Below the pieces are notes generated by a model. That model saw nothing but the letters and a program-made list of their open reading frames with translations. It made no database searches and was not told where the DNA came from. This document shows, one piece after another, positions 46,910 to 58,152 of a stretch of 64,000 bases of DNA; position 1 is the stretch's first letter, and each line of letters starts with the position of its first letter. Position numbers and translations under genes: made by a program. This DNA comes from Protopterus annectens (taxonomy: Eukaryota > Chordata > Ceratodontiformes > Protopteridae). The DNA lies in assembly GCF_019279795.1 (NCBI RefSeq), contig NC_056732.1, positions 1,639,921,757-1,639,985,756 on the forward strand, given 5' to 3'.

Positions 46910-49900
46910 GTATAAGAGAATTTAAGTACCTTTTTCTGCACTTTTTTTTTAAAAAATACAGTATTTAAATTGATTTAAACTGTGTATGAAGGAGTGTTGA
47001 AGGAATTTTTATCTGAAGTTATTCTGCTCTTCAGTAACTTGAACTAAAGCTAGTGTTGGCTGAATTTTGTTATTTGCTAGTAATTACAGGTGTGGGGGTA
47101 GCCACATTCTTTGATTTCCTGTCCTTGCATATTTAAACTGGTGCATGTGAAATAATTCCTGCTTTAAAACTTCAGCTTGGCCAGCTAAAAACTTGGTTAT
47201 ATTCAACTGGACGTATAAGAGAATTTAAGTACCTTTTTCTGCACTTTTTTTTAAAAATACAGTATTTAAATTGATTTAAACTGTGTATGAAGGAGTGTTG
47301 AAGGAATTTTTATCTGAAGTTATTCTGCTCTTCAGTAACTTGAACTAAAGCTAGTGTTGGCTGAATTTTGTTATTTGCTAGTAATTACAGGTGTGGGGGT
47401 AGCCACATTCTTTGATTTCCTGTCCTTGCATATTTAAACTGGTGCATGTGAAATAATTCCTGCTTTAAAACTTCAGCTTGGCCAGCTAAAAACTTGGTTA
47501 TATTCAACTGGACGTATAAGAGAATTTAAGTACCTTTTTCTGCACTTTTTTTAAAAATACAGTATTTAAATTGATTTAAACTGTGTATGAAGGAGTGTTG
47601 AAGGAATTTTTATCTGAAGTTATTCTGCTCTTCAGTAACTTGAACTAAAGCTAGTGTTGGCTGAATTTTGTTATTTGCTAGTAATTACAGGTGTGGGGGT
47701 AGCCACATTCTTTGATTTCCTGTCCTTGCATATTTAAACTGGTGCATGTGAAATAATTCCTGCTTTAAAACTTCAGCTTGGCCAGCTAAAAACTTGGTTA
47801 TATTCAACTGGACGTATAAGAGAATTTAAGTACCTTTTTCTGCACTTTTTTTAAAAATACAGTATTTAAATTGATTTAAACTGTGTATGAAGGAGTGTTG
47901 AAGGAATTTTTATCTGAAGTTATTCTGCTCTTCAGTAACTTGAACTAAAGCTAGTGTTGGCTGAATTTTGTTATTTGCTAGTAATTACAGGTGTGGGGGT
48001 AGCCACATTCTTTGATTTCCTGTCCTTGCATATTTAAACTGGTGCATGTGAAATAATTCCTGCTTTAAAACTTCAGCTTGGCCAGCTAAAAACTTGGTTA
48101 TATTCAACTGGACGTATAAGAGAATTTAAGTACCTTTTTCTGCACTTTTTTTAAAATACAGTATTTAAATTGATTTAAACTGTGTATGAAGGAGTGTTGA
48201 AGGAATTTTTATCTGAAGTTATTCTGCTCTTCAGTAACTTGAACTAAAGCTAGTGTTGGCTGAATTTTGTTATTTGCTAGTAATTACAGGTGTGGGGGTA
48301 GCCACATTCTTTGATTTCCTGTCCTTGCATATTTAAACTGGTGCATGTGAAATAATTCCTGCTTTAAAACTTCAGCTTGGCCAGCTAAAAACTTGGTTAT
48401 ATTCAACTGGACGTATAAGAGAATTTAAGTACCTTTTTCTGCACTTTTTTAAAAAATACAGTATTTAAATTGATTTAAACTGTGTATGAAGGAGTGTTGA
48501 AGGAATTTTTATCTGAAGTTATTCTGCTCTTCAGTAACTTGAACTAAAGCTAGTGTTGGCTGAATTTTGTTATTTGCTAGTAATTACAGGTGTGGGGGTA
48601 GCCACATTCTTTGATTTCCTGTCCTTGCATATTTAAACTGGTGCATGTGAAATAATTCCTGCTTTAAAACTTCAGCTTGGCCAGCTAAAAACTTGGTTAT
48701 ATTCAACTGGACGTATAAGAGAATTTAAGTACCTTTTTCTGCACTTTTTTTAAAAATACAGTATTTAAATTGATTTAAACTGTGTATGAAGGAGTGTTGA
48801 AGGAATTTTTATCTGAAGTTATTCTGCTCTTCAGTAACTTGAACTAAAGCTAGTGTTGGCTGAATTTTGTTATTTGCTAGTAATTACAGGTGTGGGGGTA
48901 GCCACATTCTTTGATTTCCTGTCCTTGCATATTTAAACTGGTGCATGTGAAATAATTCCTGCTTTAAAACTTCAGCTTGGCCAGCTAAAACTTGGTTATA
49001 TTCAACTGGACGTATAAGAGAATTTAAGTACCTTTTTCTGCACTTTTTTTTTAAAAAATACAGTATTTAAATTGATTTAAACTGTGTATGAAGGAGTGTT
49101 GAAGGAATTTTTATCTGAAGTTATTCTGCTCTTCAGTAACTTGAACTAAAGCTAGTGTTGGCTGAATTTTGTTATTTGCTAGTAATTACAGGTGTGGGGG
49201 TAGCCACATTCTTTGATTTCCTGTCCTTGCATATTTAAACTGGTGCATGTGAAATAATTCCTGCTTTAAAACTTCAGCTTGGCCAGCTAAAACTTGGTTA
49301 TATTCAACTGGACGTATAAGAGAATTTAAGTACCTTTTTCTGCACTTTTTTTTAAAAATACAGTATTTAAATTGATTTAAACTGTGTATGAAGGAGTGTT
49401 GAAGGAATTTTTATCTGAAGTTATTCTGCTCTTCAGTAACTTGAACTAAAGCTAGTGTTGGCTGAATTTTGTTATTTGCTAGTAATTACAGGTGTGGGGG
49501 TAGCCACATTCTTTGATTTCCTGTCCTTGCATATTTAAACTGGTGCATGTGAAATAATTCCTGCTTTAAAACTTCAGCTTGGCCAGCTAAAAACTTGGTT
49601 ATATTCAACTGGACGTATAAGAGAATTTAAGTACCTTTTTCTGCACTTTTTTAAAAATACAGTATTTAAATTGATTTAAACTGTGTATGAAGGAGTGTTG
49701 AAGGAATTTTTATCTGAAGTTATTCTGCTCTTCAGTAACTTGAACTAAAGCTAGTGTTGGCTGAATTTTGTTATTTGCTAGTAATTACAGGTGTGGGGGT
49801 AGCCACATTCTTTGATTTCCTGTCCTTGCATATTTAAACTGGTGCATGTGAAATAATTCCTGCTTTAAAACTTCAGCTTGGCCAGCTAAAAACTTGGTTA

Positions 49901-50038
49901 TATTCAACTGGACGTATAAGAGAATTTAAGTACCTTTTTCTGCACTTTTTTTTAAAAAATACAGTATTTAAATTGATTTAAACTGTGTATGAAGGAGTGT
50001 TGAAGGAATTTTTATCTGAAGTTATTCTGCTCTTCAGT
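46910..50038. repeat. ~300-bp tandem array, 10 full units plus a partial one
   Basis: Unit starts (GTATAAGAGAATTTAAGTAC) lie at 46,910, 47,213, 47,514, 47,814, 48,114, 48,413, 48,713, 49,012, 49,314, 49,615 and 49,914. The units look almost identical; nearly all the visible length variation is in one T-then-A homopolymer run (CTTTTTT...AAAATACAG) and one AAAA/AAAAA site. The last unit breaks after about 125 bp at CTCTTCAGT. Each unit has AT-rich and CACATTCTTTGATTTCC segments but no open frame. This homogeneity indicates very recent amplification or strong homogenisation. Confidence 0.98.
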
Positions 50039-50039
50039 T

Positions 50040-51687
50040 ATTCCCACCCGCCCTGTTTTTGTTTTGGTGTTAATCTTAGTGGCATTGAAACTGCCCGCCC
50101 CTCAGCCTGCCTCTGGGCCCATCTCATTTGCTCACTCAACTGAGTGCAGTGAGATCATATTCTGATTTCAGGCACTCCTACTGTGTACAAAGAGAGCATC
50201 TGGGAAATAGAAAAAAAAAAAAAAAAAATTAAGCTTATTTCCTGCCTTTCTTGTTAAGTGTACAGACTATTTGTAGGCTTCTGAGCCCCCAAGCCCTTCT
50301 ATGTTTGAGGGAAGCCTTCTATCTTGTTTATTTCTTATAACTAGCCAGTTTTCTAGTTTCAGCACTCAAATCTGTTTCTTTGATCTTAGCACTTGTTCAG
50401 AAAAAAAAAAAAAAAAAAAAAAATTTCATCTGCTTTTACTGTACTTGTGTTTTTACCTACTTCTTTTTACTTTTGCATCATCTTAAAATACTCAATTGTA
50501 TTTATTACTGCTTGGTGTAACTCATTCTAAGCCTTTTGGTTTAAACACTTGGGCTTCGGACCAGTTAGTTGTTTTGCACTGAGAGGGTTTGTGGTCTGCA
50601 CTGTTGTGGCAGAACAGGTAGCTTACATCCTTCTAGGTTGAGAACTGCTGATTGAGGGCTCAGTGTCTGTTATTCTAAAAGTGTATTAATTCTGGTTTAA
50701 GCACTTGGGCTTTCAAGCCAGTTATTTTACATTAAGAGGGTTCGTGGTCTGCACTCTTGTGGGAGGAGAGGCTGGACTCTGCCCTTCTGAGCTGGGAATT
50801 TCTGGTTAAAGGCTTATAGTGCATGCATATCTGAACTGTTCCTTACTGAAGTTGGTGCGCCTTGTTTGCTGTGGCATAGACTGGATTCGGGCCTGCTGGA
50901 TCTAGCTTTGTTTGTGTAACTTGAGCACTAATCCAGACATTCTGTAAAGTATTCAATGGTATTTATTACTGCTTGGTTGTAACTTGATTAAAGTGTAGCT
51001 ATCATTCAAGTCTTTTGGATTAAGCACTTGGGCTTCAGAACAGTTGTTTTACATTAGGAAGGTTTGTGGCAAGCACTGTGGTGGCAGGACAGGTAGCTTT
51101 CATCCTTCTAAGTTGGGAACTGCTGATTGAGAGCCCAGGGTCCAAGTGTATTAGTTCTGGTTTAGGCACTTGGGCTTCAGGCCAGTTATTTTACATTAAG
51201 AAGGTTTGTGGTCTGCACTCTTGTGGGAGAAGAGGCTGGACTCTGCCCTTCTGAGCTGTGAATTTTCTGGTTAAAGGTTTATAGTGCCTGAATATTTGAA
51301 CTGTATCTTACTGAAATTGGTTCACCTTGTTTGCTCTAGCATAGACTAGATCCAGGCCTACTGAATCTAGCTTTGTTTATATGCTTGTTGTTTGTTTGCT
51401 TGTTATTTCCCTGGAAGCTAATTCCACCTAATACGCAACTTCTCAGCGCTTCTGTGGATCACTAGTGATATCTGCATTGCTTACTGTACTTATTTCCTTG
51501 TTTCACTTGAAAGAAAGTTACTGTTTGTCGTTTTGCATTTAGTTACTTGTAACACATTGCACTCAAGTTACCTGGCACTTGCTCACTAAAGCAATTATAT
51601 AAGTCAGCACTAAAAATTAAAAGCACTACACCCTCACTCCCCACTGGCCCTTGTTTTCAATTAAGGATTTCCCAATATTATTCTAGC
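50040..51687. repeat. 460-bp tandem duplication and leader upstream of a CR1-like ORF1
   Basis: Two ~460-bp units (about 50,486-50,918 and 50,946-51,378) match with moderate divergence. Each contains two ~150-bp sub-repeats beginning CACTTGGGCTT (50,546, 50,702, 51,025, 51,167). Poly(A) runs lie at 50,210-50,227 and 50,400-50,423. The last 300 bp before the ATG at 51,688 are T-rich with no ORF. It may be the 5' UTR/promoter of the downstream CR1-like copy. Confidence 0.75.
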
Positions 51688-52614
51688 ATGTCCAAAGGTC
51701 AGTTGTCAATCTCCTCTCCGGTCCAGCTGGTGAATCTGGGAATCTTGAGGCAATGTTATAACTGCCTCATGTACACAGACAACCCTCTCCTCCTCCCACA
51801 TAACACAAATACTTGCGAGAGATGCAGCTATTTAGCCAAACTGGAGGCTGAGCTCTCTCAACTCAGGACTGGCAAGACCAGACAGGAGGAGAAGGCAACT
51901 ACACACACCACAAAACCAGCCTCACATAATGCTACCACTCCACTGAATCAAACACATAAACACACAAAGACATACTCGGAGGCTCTGAGTAAAATTTACC
52001 TAAACAGCAGAGGCCTCCAAAGCAGACACCCAAACAACTGCTACCTCAAGACACCCCACAAGCAACACATAAACCACAAAAGCAGTGTGCAAAGCAGTCA
52101 CAGCCCTTAAGGCCAAATACAACGCCAAACATACTTGTCATAGGTGACTCCATAGTCAGACACACTGACGTCCCACTCACCAGGCTGAACAAGGAGAGGG
52201 TCACAGTAAGCTGCCTATCGGGCGCTAGAATCCGCCACATAACACAAGCACTTCGGGTCACTCCATGGCAAGTACAAATATGACACAGTCATTGTCCATG
52301 CTGGTGTGAACGACCTGAGACGCACCTCCCTGGACTACATGAAAAGAGACATAGAGGAGCTCTCTGATTATGTAGCCCAGGCAGGTATGACCCTAACCCT
52401 GAGCAGTATCCTTCCTTCACCAAGAATGATGCCACAATATAGAGACAAGATGATCAGCTTTAACAATTGGCTTAATGTCTGGTGTCATTCAAAGGGGATC
52501 CAGTGTCTGTCTGCCTGGGATGACATGCTTGACAAGCCACGCTGCTTCAAGGGACGGCTTGCACCTGTCACCCTGGGATTCCGGATATTGGCTAAGGCTC
52601 TTGCCACCCCATAG
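51688..52614 (+). pseudogene. CR1-like ORF1: CxxC pair plus SGNH esterase
   Basis: Residues 25-50 hold QCYNCLMYTDN and, 20 residues on, CERCSYLAKLEAEL: two CxxC pairs that could bind zinc, leading into a short helix. A Thr/Lys-rich, low-complexity linker follows. After a frameshift near 52,090 the sequence encodes ILVIGDSIVRHTDVP (catalytic Ser block). After another near 52,257 it encodes AGVNDLRRTSLDYMKRD (Gly-x-Asn-Asp block). The C-terminal block, which carries the catalytic His in intact copies, reads KGRLAPVTLGFRILAKAL here. SGNH esterases of this kind are known in CR1-group ORF1 proteins, possibly for membrane or RNP interactions. Here KGRLAP replaces the DGLHLSP seen in another frame, so this copy is damaged. 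Confidence 0.8.
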
Positions 52615-52682
52615 TGCCTTTTTAGGCAAGGCTCAAATTCTAAACCTACCACCCTAGAAAACAAAAATGGGAAGAAACTGAG

Positions 52683-53640
52683 GGTAATGCTGCTCAATGC
52701 CAGAAGTCTAAATCTCAAAATGCACGCACTCGAGGCCCTTCTCAGTATGGAGAACATCGATGTCTGTGCTGTAACTGAAACCTGGTTCAAGGCTCCTGAG
52801 AGCACCCGGCACTATTAGGTTTTACCTCATATCATGCGTTCCGCCCCAAAACCCGGACCACACCACAAAAGGAGGGGTGTATCCATATTCATAAAGGATA
52901 CTCACACCTCCAGGTTGGTGGCAACGCAGAAGCTTCGGAAACCATCCAGGTGCAACTAACCATAGGCAAAACTGCTCTACAAATTGTAGCATGCTACAGG
53001 CCACCCTCTCAAACTCAGGAACCCCACACAGCCTTCCTGAAGACACTGGAGGGTATAAATTTATCTCCAAACACCATCATATTGGGTGACTTCAACTACC
53101 CGAATATAGACTGGGAACATTACTCAAGCCCTAACTTTCTAGCCCAACGGTTCCTGGAGTTCATAAATTCAAATGCCATGGAACAGCTAGTCACTGTTCC
53201 CACGAGAGGAGAAAATATACTAGATCTCATTGTCACAAACATGGGGACAAAATGCTCCACACCGAAGTATATCCCTCATTGGTGAGATCTGATCATAAAC
53301 TAATCTCACTGGAAATCCACATCCCGCCCCACCCCAAGCAAAAGACCATAGTGAAGAACTTCTCTAAAGCAAACTTCACACTACTCAAGACTGGTGTGGT
53401 ATCCTTCAAGGCCCCTGAGCCAGAGGAAACCACAACCCAAGCTGCAGAAGCCCTTACAAATGCCTTCTATGAACACCTCCAGGACTGCATGGATCAGGCA
53501 ATCCCAAATAAAACCAAGACTCTTTCCACAAAGGGCAAACATCCAGTCTGGTGGACCCCAGCCATTAACAAACTTTACAATAAGAGGAGAAAGCTATTAC
53601 ATGATAGAACAAAATCCATAAAGGGGAAGTCACCCTGATC
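52683..53640 (+). pseudogene. CR1-like AP endonuclease and linker
   Basis: The start MLLNARSLNLKMHALEALLS is followed by DVCAVTETWFKAPES. A frameshift near 52,815 leads through RRGVSIFIKDTHTSRL. Another returns to frame at 52,950-53,285 with IVACYRPPSQTQ and IILGDFNYPNIDWEHY (GDFN at 53,085-53,096), then TRGENILDLIVTNMG. A further shift gives LVRSDHKLISLEIHI (SDH at 53,288-53,296) and PVWWTPAINKLYNKRRKLL. The domain nicks target DNA for priming. Catalytic motifs are intact, but three frameshifts break it. Confidence 0.85.
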
Positions 53641-53793
53641 ATTATTAGTAAAAAATACGAGCACTCATAAAATCAACTAAGGCCAATTTTGAGAGAAAAA
53701 TTGCCATGGATTCAAAGGACAATCATAAGGCCTTTTTCAGCTATGTTAGGAACCTGGGTGGAAACTCCCAGATATGCTCAGAATTAGTCCAAA

Positions 53794-55469
53794 ATGATAC
53801 AAAAATCACTGAACCCACAGACATTGCCAACATACTGGCAGACAGGTTCAGTGCAAACTTCACCCCCCTCCCCTAAAGGAGAGATAACTATCCCAGCCGA
53901 GTGTAGCCTCCCGGACATCTCAAATGCGCAGGTGAAAGCTGCTCTCTCTAAAGCTGAAAACACAGCATCAATGGGACCGGATGGTGTCCCCGGCTGTGTG
54001 CTACACGAGCTAAATGAGGAATTAAACCCGCACATAAGGCAGCTGTTTAATCTCAGCCTTACCACAGGATACGTGCCCAAGGAGTGGCGTACGGCAACTG
54101 TGGTCCCACTCCACAAAGGCGGTGCCTCTACAGACCCTAGTAATTACCGCCCCATAAGCTTAACAAGTCTAGTCTGCAAAGCTATGGAGAGGATCATAAT
54201 GGAGCTCATAAACAAAGATATAGGGGACTTGCAGACATTGGACCCGACCCAGTTTGGCTTTGTCAAGGGAAGATCATGCCTTTTGAACTTGGTTGACTTC
54301 TTCGAAACAGTCACCAAGGCCATTGATGAGGGAAAGGCAGTCCATACAGCCTACCTTGACCTTGCAAAGGCTTTCGACACAATACCTCACTCGGGTATTG
54401 TAGAAAAACTTACCAGCTTAAATGTAAACCCATATGTCACAAGATGGGTTGCAAACTGGCTTAAGGACAGAACCCACAGGGTTAGAGTTGCTGGCGCTGT
54501 GTCAGACTCCAAGCCGGTCACAAGTGGTGTCCCACAGGGCTCGGTCCTTGGCCCTTTATTGTTTGGCATCTACTTCTCAGAAGTACAGGCCAACATGGGA
54601 GGACTTTGGCTGACAAAGTTTGCAGACGACTGCAAACTGGGCGCCATAGTGGAAAGTGCATCGGACACGGATATCCTTCAGAAGGGACTCACGGAAACAG
54701 ATAGCTGGTGCCAGAGCCATGGCCTGAAGTTAAACGCCAAAAAATGTATAGTCATACCCTTCGGGAAAAACAAGGTAACCCCAAGCTACCATATAGGTGG
54801 CAATCCACTAAGCACAGAAGAGGTTATCAGGGACCTGGGGACCCAGGTTGACAGTGGCCTTTCTTTTGACACTCACGTTGCTAAAGTGGTTAGAAAGACC
54901 TTCTACATTGCCCACCTGATCATGAAGGGATTCACATCCAGATCTAGTGAGGTCATTGTTCCCCTGTACTCTTCACTTATCAGACCAATGATCGAGTACA
55001 ATGCCCCATTTGGGATGTATCTCACCCGACATCTGCAGCAATTGGAGAGACCCCAAAAGTTCCTCACCAAAAGGATAAAGGGACTCCAAAATCTGTCATA
55101 TGCTGCCAGATTGAAGAAACTCCAGCTCTATTCAGTCGCATACCGCCTGCTCAGAGGTGACATGTGCCTGACATACAAGGCCATGTCCAACCCGGAATTA
55201 ATGGACATGCTCCACCTCAAAAATCCAAATCCACCAAAACCACTAGAGCAAGCGACTTAAACCTTAGCACGGATATAAATAGGACGTGCTGGAGGGATAG
55301 ATTTATCACTCAGAGACTCCCTATGCTGTGGAATAAAATCCCGGTCCATGTGAGGCAGAGCACCTCGCTGACTCTGTTCAAGAGAAATCTAGACCTGTGG
55401 ATGGGAGATCGTAGGTTTACCCCAGGAATCATCTCTGTGTCACTGCTGGACAGAGGCACAACAAACTAA
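53794..55469 (+). pseudogene. CR1-like reverse transcriptase, 488-codon open frame
   Basis: The open frame 53,794-55,260 carries KNTASMGPDGVPGC-like AENTASMGPDGVPGCVLHEL, RTATVVPLHKGGASTDPSNY, RPISLTSLVCKAMERIIMEL, FGFVKGRSCLLNLVDFF, AYLDLAKAFDTIPHSG, SGVPQGSVLGPLLFGIYFSE and the catalytic FADD at 54,619-54,630. KLNAKKCIVIPFGKN, VIVPLYSSLIRPMIEYNAPF and KRIKGLQNLSYAARLKKLQL follow. A one-base deletion near 55,230 moves the last ~80 residues (RDRFITQRLPMLWNKIPV; FTPGIISVSLLDRGT) to another frame, ending at 55,469. Upstream, frameshifts cut it off from the endonuclease. This is the least damaged RT in the window and implies recent activity of the family. Confidence 0.9.
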
Positions 55470-55786
55470 TGGGCACAGTATTTTTTCATATAAGGGGTGG
55501 CGTAAGCCACAATAATTTGGGCTAGGCTTATAAATGCCTTAGGGCAGATAGCCTAGTATAAACCTATGAACCTATGAACCTAAGCTGTAGAAATGCCATG
55601 TTTTGCTCTTTATCTGAGCTTGACAGTACAGCATAAGTGGATTGTTTGGCCATACGTTCGAAACACAGAGCTTACAATAAAGCCTGATGTCCATAACATA
55701 ATGGTGAATGCAAAACATCCCAAGTAAAATCCATACCTAAGGGTAAAAAGATTGCAAAGAGACTCTTTGCCTGAATCTATGACAAA

Positions 55787-55973
55787 AGGGGTGGCGTAAG
55801 CCACAAAACTTTGGGCTAGGCTTATAAATGCCTTAGGGCAGATAGCCTAGTATAAACCTATGAACCTATATTTTTTCATATAAGGGGTGGCGTAAGCCAC
55901 AAAACTTTGGGCTAGGCTTATAAATGCCTTAGGGCAGATAGACTAGTATAAACCTACGAACCTATGAACCTAT
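55787..55973 (+). repeat. Two extra CR1-like 3' tails
   Basis: 55,787-55,868 and 55,871-55,973 each repeat AGGGGTGGCGTAAGCCACAA, GGGCTAGGCTTATAAATGCC, AGATAG(C/A)CTAGTATAAACC and CTATGAACC. Together with the tail of the preceding LINE, three nearly identical termini lie within 500 bp. They may be extreme 5'-truncated insertions, tail-only SINE-like copies or a segmental duplication. Confidence 0.85.
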
Positions 55974-55979
55974 AAAAGA

Positions 55980-56940
55980 AGTCAAAGCAAGAAGTCATGG
56001 ACAATCAGAAGCCATGTAGCTGAAACACTGATATATCCCTTAAGGTCATATATCCCATGAGTCACCACTTCAGGAGGTTTAAGCTATTACACAGCGATGA
56101 TTCTAAGTTGGCAGGGTCTTTCTTATACTATTTGTTTTCAATAAATTGTTTGTGTGATCCTTTTAACCTTTTGTTTGGAATTTATGGTATCTACATTGTA
56201 AAGATAGATAAAAATTCAGCACTGTCCTTTACAGAAAAAAATAAGAAGCAATTTATCATATGTTGCAACTTAGTAAGGTCAGTTATATTACACCATGTTT
56301 TTTTAAGTAGTGCTAGAATCCTTATTATAGAATCAAACAAATGTGGTCAGGAATATTTTACAAAGGTCTCTAATGTTTGTTCATTTAAAGTTTTGGCTTA
56401 AAATTTGCTATAATATAATATGGAGCTTGCAGTGCCTGTTTTTAAAGGTGAAGAGCAAATCAGGTGCTCAAAGGTGATCTGTGTCATGGAATACAATCAT
56501 AAAATCACAGAATGTACAAGGCAAATGGACAGTGTGGCTTTTTAATCCTTAACGTGAATAGGAAACTATTTACAGAATTCAGTTTAGTCATATGAATCTG
56601 AAAAAAAGATGATATATCTTCAGAGCACCATTTGCATTTCAGTTTTTAATCAGACTCAAAGTCAATGATTTAAACCTGTGATACAGAAGTAGAGTTTAGA
56701 TTCTAAATGTGTGCAAACAGAAAAATGTGTTTACTATGTTAAATGTTTTTATGTGTATGAAAATACAGCAGAGAGGCAGCGCAGATTAAAATATCTTACA
56801 ACCCAGTGAGATCTGTAAAATCAAAAAAGGAAGAACTTAGACAATGTGAGTCCTATCCCTTCTACTATTGCAGCCATAATTCATAAACAGACATTATGTG
56901 TGCTTGTATTAATAATCTTTGTAGGACCTCGTAGGTGCTA
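55980..56940. other. Unassigned AT-rich sequence
   Basis: The longest frame (56,057-56,401, 114 codons) has no recognisable domain and AT-driven composition. No repeat family recognised. Confidence 0.3.
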
Positions 56941-56944
56941 CCTT

Positions 56945-57115
56945 TATTTTATTTTATTTATTTATTTATTTATTTATTTCATTTGATGACAAGAGGATGT
57001 CTGACTGGGCATATAATATAATCTTTTTAAGTGGAGACCCAAGGAGAAAAACTGAAATAAGATATTCATAACATAACATAGAATATAGTACAACTTGCTT
57101 AGAGAAAAACAGCTC
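56945..57115 (-). mobile_element. L2-like LINE 3' tail fragment
   Basis: TTTATTT repeats, then CATTTGATGACAAGAGGATG and GTGGAGACCCAAGGAGAAAA, match the L2-like 3' end in diverged form. About 160 bp remain. It lies just upstream of the next CR1-like copy. Confidence 0.65.
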
Positions 57116-57166
57116 TTTTACTCACTTTCCTCACTTGTCTAGAGGAAAGTAGTATTTTATTCAGGC

Positions 57167-58080
57167 ATGTCCAAGGGTCCGCTCCCAGTGTTCTCTCCTG
57201 TCTATCTGATGAATCTGGGCATCTTGGGGCAATGTAGCAATTGCCTAATGTACACAGACAACCCTCTCCTCCTACCACCCAACACCACAACCTGTGAGAG
57301 ATGCACTTATCTAGCCAAACTGGAGGTAAAGCTCTCTCCAACCAAGACTGAACTTGACAGTCAAGAGAAGAAGGTAAACACTTGCACCACACCACACTCA
57401 TCACATAGTCCCACTAAACCTACATCACCAAAAATTCACACATAGAAACACAAAAACATTTGCAGAGGCTCTCAATAATAATCTGCTCAAGCAGCAGAGA
57501 CCTCCAAAGCAGAAATGCAAGTAACCTCCACCCCCCCAACACAACCCAAATGACACATAGCCCACAGACTCAGTCTGCCAATAAACCACAGCCCATAAGG
57601 CAAAACAACGTACCCAACACACTAGTCATTGGTGACTCTATAGTCAAGCACACTGATGTCCCATTTACCAGGCTAAACAAGGAGAAGGTTACTGTCAGCT
57701 GCCTGTTGGGTGCCAGGATCCGCCACATAACCCACGCACTCAGGTCACTCCACAACAAGTACAGATATGACACTGTCGTTGTCCATGTTGGTGTGAACGA
57801 CCTGAGATGTACCTCCCTGGACTACATGAAAAGAGACAAGGAAGAGCTCTCCGATCTTGTAGCCCTGGCAGGTATGACCCTAGCCCTGAGTAACATCCTG
57901 CCAAAACACAGAATGATACCATAGTACTAGGACAAAATGACTGACTTCAACAATTGGCTAAGCTTCTGTTGTCATTCTAAGGAGATCCAGTATTTGTCTG
58001 CCTGGGACAACATGGTCGCCAGACCACGATGCTTTGCCAGAGATGGCCTACACCTGTCGCCTCTGGGATTATAGATTATA
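57167..58080 (+). pseudogene. CR1-like ORF1 (CxxC pair, SGNH esterase)
   Basis: 57,167-57,445 gives LGILGQCSNCLMYTDNPLLL and CERCTYLAKLEVKL, the same cysteine pairs as at 51.7 kb. A stop and frameshift near 57,445-57,460 lead to 57,460-57,924 with TLVIGDSIVKHTDVPFTRLN (GDS at about 57,630), RIRHITHALRSLHNKYRYDT and VVHVGVNDLRCTSLDYMKRD (57,778-57,835). The end, after a stop at 57,922, still shows RDGLHLSPLGL (about 58,038-58,070), the catalytic His block. All three SGNH blocks are therefore visible in one copy, which makes it the best evidence for the domain. Confidence 0.85.
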
Positions 58081-58152
58081 GTGCAATTTTTAGGCAAGGT
58101 TCAAATGACAAATTCACCACTGCAACAGGAACAGGCAAGCAAAAACAGAGGG

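Larger units (their letters stand above)
51688..55581 (+). mobile_element. CR1-like LINE, near full-length, best-preserved copy
   Basis: This contains, in order, ORF1 (CxxC pair and SGNH esterase), AP endonuclease, linker, RT, C-terminal domain, a short 3' UTR (AAGGGGTGGCGTAAGCC) and the terminal GGCTAGGCTTATAAATGCC ... CTATGAACC repeats. The RT frame is open for 488 codons. A handful of small indels break ORF1, the endonuclease and the C-terminus. The 3' end is followed by two further copies of the tail (55,787-55,973). The 5' end may extend into the tandem repeats upstream. Confidence 0.88.

Noticed and set aside
56057..56401. 114-codon frame as a protein gene
   Set aside because: AT-driven composition, no domain, no flanking signals, and surrounded by repeat tails.
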